Shown: positions 7,552-14,198 of the stretch, one piece after another
How the letters are laid out: every line of letters begins with the position of its first letter
Position numbering within the stretch: the stretch's first letter is position 1
NCBI GenBank assembly: GCA_044361365.1
Contig: JBIKIW010000030.1
Location: 1 to 16,126, forward strand
Source: JBIKIW01 sp044361365
GTDB lineage: Bacteria; Patescibacteriota; JACMRA01
Direction of reading: 5' to 3'
Length of the DNA: 16,126 bases
Position numbers and translations under genes: made by a program
Notes under the pieces: model-generated
What the model was told of the DNA's origin: nothing
Databases searched by the model: none
The model's input: only the letters and a program-made list of their open reading frames with translations

Positions 7552-9735
7552 CTACTCCCATTCAATCGTAGCTGGTGGTTTGCTGGAAATGTCGTAAACT
7601 ACTCGGTTCACTCCTTTGACTTCGTTGATAATTCGGTTGCTGACTTTAGCTAAAAATTCGTAGGGTAAAAATGCCCAATCGGCTGTCATTCCATCGCTGG
7701 CGGTTACTGCTCTTAGAGCCAACATATTTTCATAAGTCCTTCCATCTCCCATTACACCAACTGATCGCACTTCGGTGAGTACACAAAAAGCCTGCCAAGC
7801 TTGATGGTAGAGAGTTTTTGGTTTCATTTTTCGAGCTAGTAATAAAAGCCAACTTCCTGTTTTGGTCTCATTTTCTTTATCACTTATAATCTCAAATCCT
7901 TTTTGTTCAAACAACTTTATAACCTCTTCTTTAGTTCTATCTTTTAAATATCTTCCAGGCAATTTTTCGCTCGCACTTGGGTAATTTTTTAATTTTATAG
8001 CTGTGGCCAAAAACCCTTCAAAATTGAGTGAATTAGAGATTTTATCAACAATAAATTCAAATTGAGGTTGGTTGAAATGATGAAAAACTCCACTTGCTAA
8101 GATCCCGTTGTATTTTTTGGTAATTGGTGAGTAGAGAATATCCAAAAACTGAATTTTTTTGCCTTGATCGATTTGGTGGCTGATAAAGGCTGATGTTGCG
8201 TCAGTCCTCTCAACTGTTAGTCCGATATTTTCCAAAAAGTTAGCATCTCTTCCAAGTCCGCTACCAATCTCTAAAATTGGATCATTATCAGTGCTTATAA
8301 AAGCTGAAAATAATTCCAACCAATCTTTATATTCTCCTGAAACTTCTGAAGGTATTTTTTGAATATATTCTTGTAAATTCTGGTTGTAGATTTGAACAGT
8401 ATTTATTTGTGGAATAGTGTCTTTACCTTGATAAATTTGAGGATATTTGAGTTCGTTATTTTTTAATTCATCAATAAAAATCTTATCTGCTTTGCGAAGA
8501 GTTTCGAGCTTTTCTGGGGTGATATCTCCAATAATTCTGATTGCGAGGCCTGGACCTGGAAATGGGTGGCGATCGACCATTTTTTCAGGAAGTCCAAGCT
8601 GTCTGCCTACATTTCTAACCTCGTCTTTAAATAGCTCACGAAGTGGCTCAACTAGCTTAAAATTCATCTTTTCAGGAAGCCCACCAACATTGTGATGGGA
8701 TTTGATCGTATGACTTGGGCCACCGTTGAAGCTTACACTTTCAACCACATCTGGATACAAAGTACCTTGAGCGAGGAAAGCAAACTCACCAAGTTTTTTG
8801 GCTTCAGTTTCAAATATTTCAATAAAAGTGTTGCCAATGATTTTGCGTTTTTGTTCTGGGTCAATAACTCCAGCCAATCTACTCAAAAAAATCTCCCTAG
8901 CATCGATAACTGTGAGTGGAATTTGGTAATTTTCCCTAAAAATTTGCTCTACTTCTTCTCTTTCATTTGCCCTCAAAAGCCCATGATCTACAAACATACA
9001 GTGCAATTGATCTCCAATCGCTTTGTGGATCAAAACCGCAGTTACGCTCGAGTCCACTCCACCACTAAGTCCACATAAAACCTTCTGATTTCCAACCAAT
9101 TTTTGGATTTTAGAAACTTCGTCATCTACAAAATGTTTGGCAGTCCAATCTGGGCTGATTTTAGCAATTTCTAGCAAAAAGTTAGCGATAAGTTGGGTGC
9201 CATTTTGAGTGTGAGCGACCTCTGGGTGAAACTGCAAACCGTACAATTTTTGGGTTTCGTTTCCGATCACTGCCATTTTGCAATTTTCAGTCGAGCCGAG
9301 GAGTTGGAATCCGTCGGGTAGGGTAGTTAGGTTATCTCCATGAGACATCCAGACAGTTGCGTTGGTTTGAAAGTCGATGTTTTTAAATAGTGGAGATTCG
9401 TTTATTTTCTGTAATTCTGCTCTGCCGTATTCGCGTTTGTGGCTAGCCTCTACTTTCCCTCCAAGTTTCTGACCCATAAGTTGCAAACCGTAGCAAACTC
9501 CCAAAATTGGAACTCCTAACTCAAAAATAGCCTCATCAACTTGAGGGCTTCCATCTTCATAAATGCTGTTTGGACCACCTGAAAGTATGATTGCGGCGAT
9601 GTTTTTGTCGGCTTTAATTTGGTCTAAACCAAAAGTATAGGGTTGGATTTCACTATAAATATTTAGCTCCCTGATACGGCGAGTGATGAGCTGGGTGAAC
9701 TGTGAACCGAAGTCCAAAATAAGTACTTTTTGCAT
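7552..9735 (-). CDS. guaA: GMP synthase with an inserted SAM-methyltransferase-like domain
   Basis: Converts XMP to GMP with glutamine and ATP, the last step of guanine nucleotide synthesis. The glutaminase domain (about 1-190) has the triad C81 (GVCYG), H170 and E172. The ATP-pyrophosphatase domain has the P-loop SGGVDSS (224-230) and the conserved HPFPGPGLAIR (390-400). The C-terminal dimerisation domain ends in PPATIEWE. Usual length is about 510-525 residues; this one has 727. About 210 extra residues (roughly 430-640, bases 7816-8448) sit between IDELKNNEL and YHQAWQAF, a loop in normal enzymes. The insert carries a class I SAM-methyltransferase motif I, LEIGSGLGRD (488-497), an acidic residue after the next strand (D512) and GVFHHF (549-554). 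Both edges are in frame. It is not an intein: no splicing residues or HN are seen. The substrate of the inserted domain is unknown. Confidence 0.95.
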   Translation of the reverse strand: MQKVLILDFGSQFTQLITRRIRELNIYSEIQPYTFGLDQIKADKNIAAIILSGGPNSIYEDGSPQVDEAIFELGVPILGVCYGLQLMGQKLGGKVEASHKREYGRAELQKINESPLFKNIDFQTNATVWMSHGDNLTTLPDGFQLLGSTENCKMAVIGNETQKLYGLQFHPEVAHTQNGTQLIANFLLEIAKISPDWTAKHFVDDEVSKIQKLVGNQKVLCGLSGGVDSSVTAVLIHKAIGDQLHCMFVDHGLLRANEREEVEQIFRENYQIPLTVIDAREIFLSRLAGVIDPEQKRKIIGNTFIEIFETEAKKLGEFAFLAQGTLYPDVVESVSFNGGPSHTIKSHHNVGGLPEKMNFKLVEPLRELFKDEVRNVGRQLGLPEKMVDRHPFPGPGLAIRIIGDITPEKLETLRKADKIFIDELKNNELKYPQIYQGKDTIPQINTVQIYNQNLQEYIQKIPSEVSGEYKDWLELFSAFISTDNDPILEIGSGLGRDANFLENIGLTVERTDATSAFISHQIDQGKKIQFLDILYSPITKKYNGILASGVFHHFNQPQFEFIVDKISNSLNFEGFLATAIKLKNYPSASEKLPGRYLKDRTKEEVIKLFEQKGFEIISDKENETKTGSWLLLLARKMKPKTLYHQAWQAFCVLTEVRSVGVMGDGRTYENMLALRAVTASDGMTADWAFLPYEFLAKVSNRIINEVKGVNRVVYDISSKPPATIEWE
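7816..8448 (-). other. Methyltransferase-like domain insertion within guaA
   Basis: Approximate extent of the extra domain (residues 430-640 of GuaA). Motif I (E489-I490-G491-S492-G493), D512, the ASGVFHHF strand (547-554) and a late GRYLKDRTKEEVIKLFEQKGF segment (594-614) match the order of a small-molecule type class I methyltransferase. Helices before motif I (about 450-482) complete the fold. GMP synthase sequence resumes immediately at YHQAWQAFCVL. Confidence 0.8.
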
Positions 9736-9753
9736 AAAATAGGCTATGCTTTA

Positions 9754-9781
9754 ACTATAGATAAAAATCGGTTTTGGGCAA
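9754..9781 (-). promoter_or_regulatory. Likely guaA promoter
   Basis: On the minus strand TTGCCC (9781-9776) and TATAGT (9759-9754) are 16 bases apart, matching consensus at four and five of six positions. Transcription would start about 12 bases before the ATG at 9735, a short leader without a Shine-Dalgarno. Confidence 0.45.
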
Positions 9782-9874
9782 GGGAATAAGTCCTACCTAT
9801 TATTTATTTTTTGACGTTGTATTAAAAAGACTAAGCGATATTGTATTGTTTTTTAAGAATTGTTTTAGATTGAT

Positions 9875-10738
9875 CTATTTCAATTTAGTGTAATAACAGT
9901 TGGAAGTATCTTTTTTGCAAGCGTATGTACCATATGATGAAATATTTTCAGGCACTTCAAATATGACAGTCGCTGGAGTTGGAATATTTGGATTGACACT
10001 ATTGTAGTAGATATCATTTTCTAAAAACTTGTATCTATTTGTGAGGTTGGTTGCATTAAAAATCCTACCCTCTTGGTCTCTTAATTGTAAAAAATCAGAA
10101 GTTAAATCGGTTACTGTTTTCTTTGTAGTATTTTCTAATGTGTAGTCGATAATAATGAATTTTGTACCACTTTTGGATAATAATTCAGGTTCATCATCAT
10201 AAATACCGATTGGTTTTAAGGACTTAGATTCCTTAAATGAATCAATTTTATAGTTTAGTGTAGTAATTTCAACCGAGGTAGATTGGTCTTGCTCGATAAG
10301 ATTAACCGCTTCAGCTTTTTTTGCATTGCTTGAGTTAGCTCCCAATTCTGGGAAAATAACATTATTGATTTTCCACTGGTATCCTGACAACCAATCACCT
10401 TCCTTAACCATTCGATACTCAATGTTAATTTTAAGTAGAGTTGCATCGAATTCTTGAATTACTGAAGCTGTATCTTTATTAATGCTTTCTTCTTTAAAGA
10501 TAGCTACTATCTTGCTTGAACTGCTGTTATTTGTTCCACTAGATTGAGTGCTGTTATTAAAAGATGATTGCTTAAATTCTCCAGTGACTAAGTCTTTATT
10601 TTTGTCTCTGTTGTCATTATTAATATTATCAATATAGGCTTTTGCAACTTCTCTAGGATTTTGATCAGGTTGATTAAAATAAAAAGTTTTTAGTGATACA
10701 ATTACACCGCTAAACACTAATATGGCAACAGCAACCAC
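9875..10738 (-). CDS. Membrane-anchored extracytoplasmic protein with DUF4352-like domain
   Basis: The protein has one N-terminal hydrophobic segment (about 2-20) and a hydrophilic remainder, so it is probably anchored with its body outside the membrane. Residues 26-130, starting NPREVAKAYIDNINN, resemble the NTF2-like/DUF4878 type of secreted domain. A Ser/Asn-rich loop lies at 60-75. Residues about 155-287, with GTKFIIIDYTLENTTKKTV, fit a DUF4352-like immunoglobulin fold, and C274 and C281 may form a disulfide. The only in-frame start is a GTG at 10736-10738, which leaves no positive residues before the membrane segment. An ATG-ATG-AAC start (10761 downward) would give MMNKKNITVV and the usual basic N-terminus, but an A7 run puts it one base out of frame. 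The gene precedes guaA on the same strand by 139 bases. The molecular role is unknown. Confidence 0.75.
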   Translation of the reverse strand: MVAVAILVFSGVIVSLKTFYFNQPDQNPREVAKAYIDNINNDNRDKNKDLVTGEFKQSSFNNSTQSSGTNNSSSSKIVAIFKEESINKDTASVIQEFDATLLKINIEYRMVKEGDWLSGYQWKINNVIFPELGANSSNAKKAEAVNLIEQDQSTSVEITTLNYKIDSFKESKSLKPIGIYDDEPELLSKSGTKFIIIDYTLENTTKKTVTDLTSDFLQLRDQEGRIFNATNLTNRYKFLENDIYYNSVNPNIPTPATVIFEVPENISSYGTYACKKDTSNCYYTKLK

Positions 10739-10745
10739 TGTTATA

Positions 10746-10752
10746 TTTTTTT
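10746..10752 (-). repeat. A7 homopolymer interrupting the natural start of the DUF4352-like gene
   Basis: Seven A on the minus strand follow ATGATGAAC. As written, that start reads MMNKKI and stops at TAA. With eight A it joins the long frame as MMNKKNITVVAVAIL, a normal positively charged N-terminus before the membrane helix. The run may be a sequencing indel, a phase-variable tract or a transcriptional slippage site. Confidence 0.6.
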
Positions 10753-10908
10753 GTTCATCATATAGTACTAATTAAAAAAGCTCATAAGCTTGCTACAAGG
10801 TCAAATAGATTTTGTCAATATAGGTTGATATGTACAATATTTATTCCTAATTTTTAGCTTTAAACCTAGCTAGACAAAAACATAGTAACTTTTTTGTGTT
10901 AATTTATT

Positions 10909-11112
10909 ATGAAATTTGGTATCAGAAAACCCTCAATCAAAAAATCTTTAGCTGCTAGTTTTTCAGTTAAGAAGAAGGTAAAAAACGCTTTGAAAATAAA
11001 AGCTCCCAAGGGTTTAGGTGTTGTTACGAATCCTAAAAAAGCAGTGTACAACAAGATTTACAATAAGACCTCAGTTAGTATTTTTAGTATCTTCAAAAAA
11101 CTGTTTAAATAG
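10909..11112 (+). CDS. Small basic protein of unknown function
   Basis: A 67-residue, Lys-rich protein (about one quarter Lys/Arg) starting MKFGIRKPSIKKSL, with GLGVVTNPKKAVYNKIYNKT (36-55) and a hydrophobic/basic end. From memory, short proteins with an RKPSxKK start and a PKKAxYNKxYNKT block occur in Firmicutes and their phages, sometimes ahead of a second domain. Their function is not known to me. The start ATG is preceded by an AT-rich stretch with no Shine-Dalgarno. It lies 57 bases before the antitoxin-toxin pair on the same strand but is separated from it by that pair's own promoter. Its high charge suggests nucleic-acid or membrane contact, which is only inference. It could be a trace of horizontal transfer. 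Confidence 0.65.
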   Translation: MKFGIRKPSIKKSLAASFSVKKKVKNALKIKAPKGLGVVTNPKKAVYNKIYNKTSVSIFSIFKKLFK

Positions 11113-11126
11113 AATTTACCCAAAAA

Positions 11127-11165
11127 TTGACATTTTGCATAATTATGTATATTTTTATGTATATT
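11127..11165 (+). promoter_or_regulatory. Promoter and tandem operator-like repeats of the toxin-antitoxin operon
   Basis: A perfect TTGACA (11127-11132) is followed by TATATT (11148-11153) after 15 bases, a short spacer. TATGTATATT occurs twice, at 11144-11153 and 11156-11165, with a 12-base period, between the -35 and the ATG at 11170. Direct repeats over the start of transcription suit binding by the antitoxin, the usual way such operons repress themselves. An alternative -10 is CATAAT (11138-11143). Confidence 0.5.
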
Positions 11166-11169
11166 ATTT

Positions 11170-11502
11170 ATGACACAATTTATAAATGTTACAGATCTTC
11201 GAACTCAAATTTCTGCTTTAATAAAAGATAAAAAGTCTAAAAATTCTACGGTTTTACTCAAAAATGGTAAGCCGACTTTAGCTTTGATAGATTATGCTGA
11301 TTTTGTGAGTTTTCAGGATTATCAAGAAAAAATGAAACAGCAAAAAGCTCTGAAAATAGGTGGTTTGTGGCAAAACAATGATCAAGGTGCACTTACTCCA
11401 AAAGCTCAAAACTGGCTTCAAAAAAAGAAAATTACTAGCCCAAAAAATACCTGGGAATACGCAGATAAAGTGCTTGAAAGTCTTGAAAAAGAAGAATTAT
11501 GA
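11170..11502 (+). CDS. Phd/YefM-type antitoxin
   Basis: A 110-residue antitoxin for the PIN toxin that follows. The N-terminal part (about 3-50) has the Phd/YefM pattern: INVTDLRTQISALI, then a beta strand with LLKNGKPTLALIDYADF, forming the DNA-binding dimer fold. The C-terminal part (about 51-110) is charged and helical, with a Trp/Lys-rich stretch, and would wrap around and inhibit the toxin. Its ATG is preceded by an AT-rich promoter with two tandem repeats, likely its own operator. The stop overlaps the toxin start by four bases (ATGA), a typical sign of translational coupling. The pairing with a PIN toxin is common; the family assignment is from motifs. Confidence 0.85.
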   Translation: MTQFINVTDLRTQISALIKDKKSKNSTVLLKNGKPTLALIDYADFVSFQDYQEKMKQQKALKIGGLWQNNDQGALTPKAQNWLQKKKITSPKNTWEYADKVLESLEKEEL

Positions 11503-11897
11503 AAGTAATTATTGATGTAAATGTGTATTTGTCTGCGATTTGTTTTGGGAGTCAGAAATTACAAAATTTGATAAGTTTTTGCTTTGAATTTCACCAAGTC
11601 GTTGTCTGCGAGGAACTGATGGTTGAACTAAAGGCTAAAATCGAGCAAAAAAGCGAATTAAATGAGAAAAATTTAAATTTGGTTGGGTTTATCGAGTTAG
11701 AAAGCTTGAGCTTTGAACTAACCAAAAAAATAAAATTTGAACGAGACCCGAAAGATGCCTATTTGTTGAGTCTTTGTAATGCTTCTGAGGCTGAAATAAT
11801 GATTACAGGAGATAAAGATTTGTTGGAATTAAAGCAGTTTGGAAGCACCAAAATATTTAGTCCTAGAGATTTTATTGATTTTTTGAAATTAGATTAA
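11499..11897 (+). CDS. PIN-domain toxin (VapC-like ribonuclease)
   Basis: A 132-residue PIN-fold protein, close in pattern to the COG1569 group of putative toxins. The acidic residues that bind magnesium are visible: D6 in IIDVNVYLSA, E43 in the helix after CEEL, D86 in RDPKDAYLLSLC, and D105 in TGDKDLL. It ends with the group's usual IFSPRDFIDFL. All acidic positions are present, so it should be an active endoribonuclease cutting RNA in the cytoplasm unless held by the antitoxin. It overlaps the upstream antitoxin by four bases. The target RNA cannot be read from sequence. It may serve as a stress or phage-defence module, or as a stabiliser of a mobile segment. Confidence 0.88.
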   Translation: MKVIIDVNVYLSAICFGSQKLQNLISFCFEFHQVVVCEELMVELKAKIEQKSELNEKNLNLVGFIELESLSFELTKKIKFERDPKDAYLLSLCNASEAEIMITGDKDLLELKQFGSTKIFSPRDFIDFLKLD

Positions 11898-11930
11898 AGT
11901 TCATTTTATCAACAAAACCCCCGCTTGCAA

Positions 11931-11944
11931 AGAGAGAGAGAGAG
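11931..11944. repeat. (AG)7 dinucleotide repeat
   Basis: Seven exact AG units, six bases before an ATG at 11951. On the + strand a GA-rich run can act as a ribosome-binding sequence, and dinucleotide tracts can change length. It is therefore a possible variable site for whatever is translated just downstream. Confidence 0.7.
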
Positions 11945-11950
11945 TATGTT

Positions 11951-12007
11951 ATGAGTGGATATGTCAACGAAGTAAATTCGAGTTTAAAAACCGAGTTGAA
12001 AAGTTGA
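11951..12007 (+). CDS. Possible 18-residue leader peptide or displaced N-terminus
   Basis: The frame starts at the ATG six bases after the AG repeat, reads MSGYVNEVNSSLKTELKS and stops at TGA, 29 bases before the next gene's ATG. The purine tract could serve as its ribosome-binding site. It may be a true short peptide, a leader, or the beginning of the following gene separated by a one-base deletion in AAAA (11999-12002). The evidence is thin. Confidence 0.25.
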   Translation: MSGYVNEVNSSLKTELKS

Positions 12008-12036
12008 TAAATAAGCTATTTTGGAGATTTGTGGAA

Positions 12037-12228
12037 ATGGAAAAATATGTAGTTTTAAAGATTTCGGTGAACGAACAAACCCAAAAAGAAATGGGGGAAA
12101 ACTTGGAAAAAGTCGTAACAGCAAGCTACGACGGGGAGTACCTCCATCTCGAATTGGCGGATGGATCGACACAATCTATCGATCTTTTGGAGGCTGAAAG
12201 ACCTCCCCTGCTACCTCCAAAAGACTAG
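12037..12228 (+). CDS. Small acidic protein of unknown function
   Basis: A 63-residue protein beginning MEKYVVLKISV and ending in the Pro-rich ERPPLLPPKD. I chose the ATG at 12037 because GGAG (12023-12026) lies 10 bases before it, one of few Shine-Dalgarno-like sequences in the window. A TTG at 12004 would add 11 residues. The middle (EKVVTASYDGEYLHLELADG) suggests a short beta hairpin. No known family is recognised. If one A were added to the A4 run at 11999-12002, the frame would extend back to an ATG at 11951. That would add a helical MSGYVNEVNSSLKTELKK start directly after the AG repeat. It is on the same strand as the toxin-antitoxin pair. Confidence 0.55.
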   Translation: MEKYVVLKISVNEQTQKEMGENLEKVVTASYDGEYLHLELADGSTQSIDLLEAERPPLLPPKD

Positions 12229-12502
12229 GTAGTAAGCAAGAAACTGAAAACTTTATTTTTATAATTCATACAAAATCATTTATCAGATTTGTGAGTTTTA
12301 ATTTAAAGTTAGTAGGTTTCTTATTTTTTTGCCTGGGTTTGGGTGAAATGTTGTAAAGCTTAAATTTGTTTGGAGTGAAGTGAAGTTTTGATGTAAAAAT
12401 GCAAAAATTACAACAAGTTTTAAGGCCTGCAATTACCAATTTTAAAATTAGATCAAGGTACAATTTTGACGAAAAAATAAGAAACCGTTTTGAAGTTAGA
12501 AT

Positions 12503-13159
12503 ATGTCACAACTTACTCCTCAATTTTTAGCTCAAAAAGCTTGGGATTTGTATCAAACTCACGGTGTTCCTTTTGAAGTTTCAGAAGATATTTTGGAGCA
12601 AAACGAACTAAAATTAGACCAGGATTTTTTGAATAAACTAATCGAAGAACATCAAAGTCTTAGCCGCACAACCTCAGCAGGGCAATTTAAATCCGGGCTT
12701 GGTGAGCAGACTGATAAGACCAAGAAATTACACACTGCGACTCATATTTTACACGGGGTTTTGCGTAAGTTTTTTGGAGATGAAACCAAACAAATGGGTA
12801 GTGCGATTACCAATGAAAAAGCCAGGTTTGATTTTAGTTTGGATAGAAGTTTTACTCCTCAAGAATTGGATCAAATTGAAGCTGAAGTACAAAATCTAGT
12901 GGATCTAAAACTACATATGAATAAGATCGAAACTACTGAAAAAGAGGCTAGGGAGATGGGAGCAATTGGTCTTTTTGGGGAAAAATATGGTGACAAAGTA
13001 AGTGTTTATAGTCTTCAAGACGAAATCGGAAAAGTTTACTCCAGAGAATTTTGTGGAGGTCCTCATGTGACCAACTCTTCAGAAATCGGTAAATTTAAAA
13101 TCCTAAAACAAAAGTCAGTCGGGCAGGGGATTAGGAGGTTGGAGTTTGATGTTGAGTAG
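12503..13159 (+). CDS. Alanyl-tRNA synthetase linker and editing domain without catalytic half
   Basis: A 218-residue protein matching the middle and C-terminal part of the short AlaRS seen in CPR bacteria. Residues about 10-72 (WDLYQTHGVPFEVSEDIL through FKSGL) equal the linker that follows the aminoacylation domain. Residues 76-215 are the tRNA_SAD editing domain with zinc ligands H77 and H81 (HTATH), C184 and H188 (CGGPH), then the closing GxGIRRLEF. All four zinc ligands are present, so hydrolysis of Ser- or Gly-tRNA-Ala is likely. The catalytic domain (about 380 residues, motifs 1-3) is not encoded upstream; the preceding 274 bases hold no gene. It may be one half of a split alaS or a free-standing editing factor of AlaX type. 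Unlike AlaX-M, it keeps the AlaRS linker. There is no Shine-Dalgarno; TAGAAT directly precedes the ATG. Confidence 0.88.
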   Translation: MSQLTPQFLAQKAWDLYQTHGVPFEVSEDILEQNELKLDQDFLNKLIEEHQSLSRTTSAGQFKSGLGEQTDKTKKLHTATHILHGVLRKFFGDETKQMGSAITNEKARFDFSLDRSFTPQELDQIEAEVQNLVDLKLHMNKIETTEKEAREMGAIGLFGEKYGDKVSVYSLQDEIGKVYSREFCGGPHVTNSSEIGKFKILKQKSVGQGIRRLEFDVE

Positions 13160-13189
13160 GGGTTGCCTTTAACCTATAGAATCCATTTA

Positions 13190-13340
13190 ATTACTTTTAC
13201 CTGAATATTAAGCTAAAAGTTGCCAGTTGTTCTCCTGCAAAGAGTAGTTGTCCCAACGGGACTGTGGGTTTCTTTTTCGCCTTAAAGTTCCACAAAACCC
13301 CTTGTCCTGTCGGACATTCCCCTTGTCAGGGAAAAACTAT
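13190..13340. other. GC-richer intergenic patch with short hairpins and a direct repeat
   Basis: Lies between convergent genes and is visibly richer in G and C than its surroundings. It contains GTCCC-AAC-GGGAC (13250-13262), GTCC-TGTC-GGAC (13304-13315) and TTCCC-N7-GGGAA (13317-13333). CCCCTTGTC is repeated at 13298-13306 and 13319-13327, 21 bases apart. No frame has a start and codes. No T-run follows the stems, so it is not a classical terminator. It may be a copy of a dispersed intergenic repeat. Confidence 0.45.
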
Positions 13341-13379
13341 TTAACGACTTGTTTTTCGAATTAGTTTTCAAATGGTTTT

Positions 13380-14198
13380 TTATAGATTAAACATTTTTAG
13401 ATCTTTGATAAAGTTTTCTAAGCTTAGGAATATTGGGTTAAAAAGTGTTGGGGTTTTTAAAAATAGGTCGCTTTTTTCTGGGGTTTGGATTTTGGTTGGA
13501 ATTGGAATTGGCTTTGGTTCAGGTTTTTTAGTCTCCGCTACTTTTGGATTTTCTGGCTCAGTTTGAGTTGTATTTTTGGTATCAACTGGAGTTTGAACTG
13601 GTTCTGAAGGTTCAACTTTTTGAAATGGTGTTTGAATAGGTTCTGACTTGGTTTGAGAAACTTTTTGAACAAGAGGTTTTGCAAAAAATTGAACGACATA
13701 TGTGGTTTCAAAGTTGTTGTATTTTCCCACAATCGCAGCAATACCAGTTTCACTAAAATCAGGATCTAAAATATTTTGCCTGTGGCCTGCAGAATTCATC
13801 CAGGCCGCTACAATTTCTTCATCTGAATAATAGTAAACTGCCAAATTCTCAGCAGCTTTTTCATACACAAACCCTTGGTCATCGATAAAACTAACACCTC
13901 TTTTTCCACTTGGTGAAAAGTGAGAAAAGTAGTTTTGAGATTCCATTTCTTGAACTTTAGAAATAGCAGCTTGATTTAACTGAGGGTTTGATTGTAGTGG
14001 CGAGATTCCATTTTTGGTTCTCTCGCTGTTTATTAAACTTATCAGATTTTGACTGGATATTCCAGAAGCTTTAGAGATTTCCTTGGGTTTGGAAAAAAAT
14101 AGATTTGCAGCCCCAATCAAGAGTATAAACAACAATCCAATCCCTAGGTAGAACATTAAGGATTGTTTAATTTTCCGACTAAAGTAACGACTAAACAT
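13380..14198 (-). CDS. Membrane-anchored CAP-domain (SCP/YkwD-like) protein
   Basis: A 272-residue surface protein. A basic N-terminus (R4, R8, K9, K11) and one membrane helix (about 14-35) anchor it with the body outside. The CAP domain (about 48-173) has the family's cavity residues H93 in YFSHFSP, E117 in AENLA and H139 in NSAGHRQNIL, with the usual spacing. A 70-residue tail rich in Pro, Glu, Lys and Thr (about 180-245) probably crosses the wall, and a short hydrophobic C-terminus follows. Bacterial CAP proteins are widespread, with little proven function; protease or lipid-binding roles have been proposed. The ATG overlaps the end of the upstream surface-protein gene by eight bases, so both are probably made from one message. 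This suggests that the two work together on the envelope. Confidence 0.87.
   Translation of the reverse strand: MFSRYFSRKIKQSLMFYLGIGLLFILLIGAANLFFSKPKEISKASGISSQNLISLINSERTKNGISPLQSNPQLNQAAISKVQEMESQNYFSHFSPSGKRGVSFIDDQGFVYEKAAENLAVYYYSDEEIVAAWMNSAGHRQNILDPDFSETGIAAIVGKYNNFETTYVVQFFAKPLVQKVSQTKSEPIQTPFQKVEPSEPVQTPVDTKNTTQTEPENPKVAETKKPEPKPIPIPTKIQTPEKSDLFLKTPTLFNPIFLSLENFIKDLKMFNL

Noticed and set aside
7816..8448. Intein in guaA.
   Set aside because: There is no Cys, Ser or Thr at the entry, no HN at the exit, and clear methyltransferase motifs are present instead.
12266..12463. Minus-strand 65-codon frame before the AlaRS-editing gene.
   Set aside because: It is Lys/Asn/Phe-rich, as expected from random AT-rich DNA, has no ribosome-binding site and no recognisable domain.
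13317..13333. TTCCC-N7-GGGAA as an intrinsic terminator.
   Set aside because: Neither strand shows a T-run directly after the stem.
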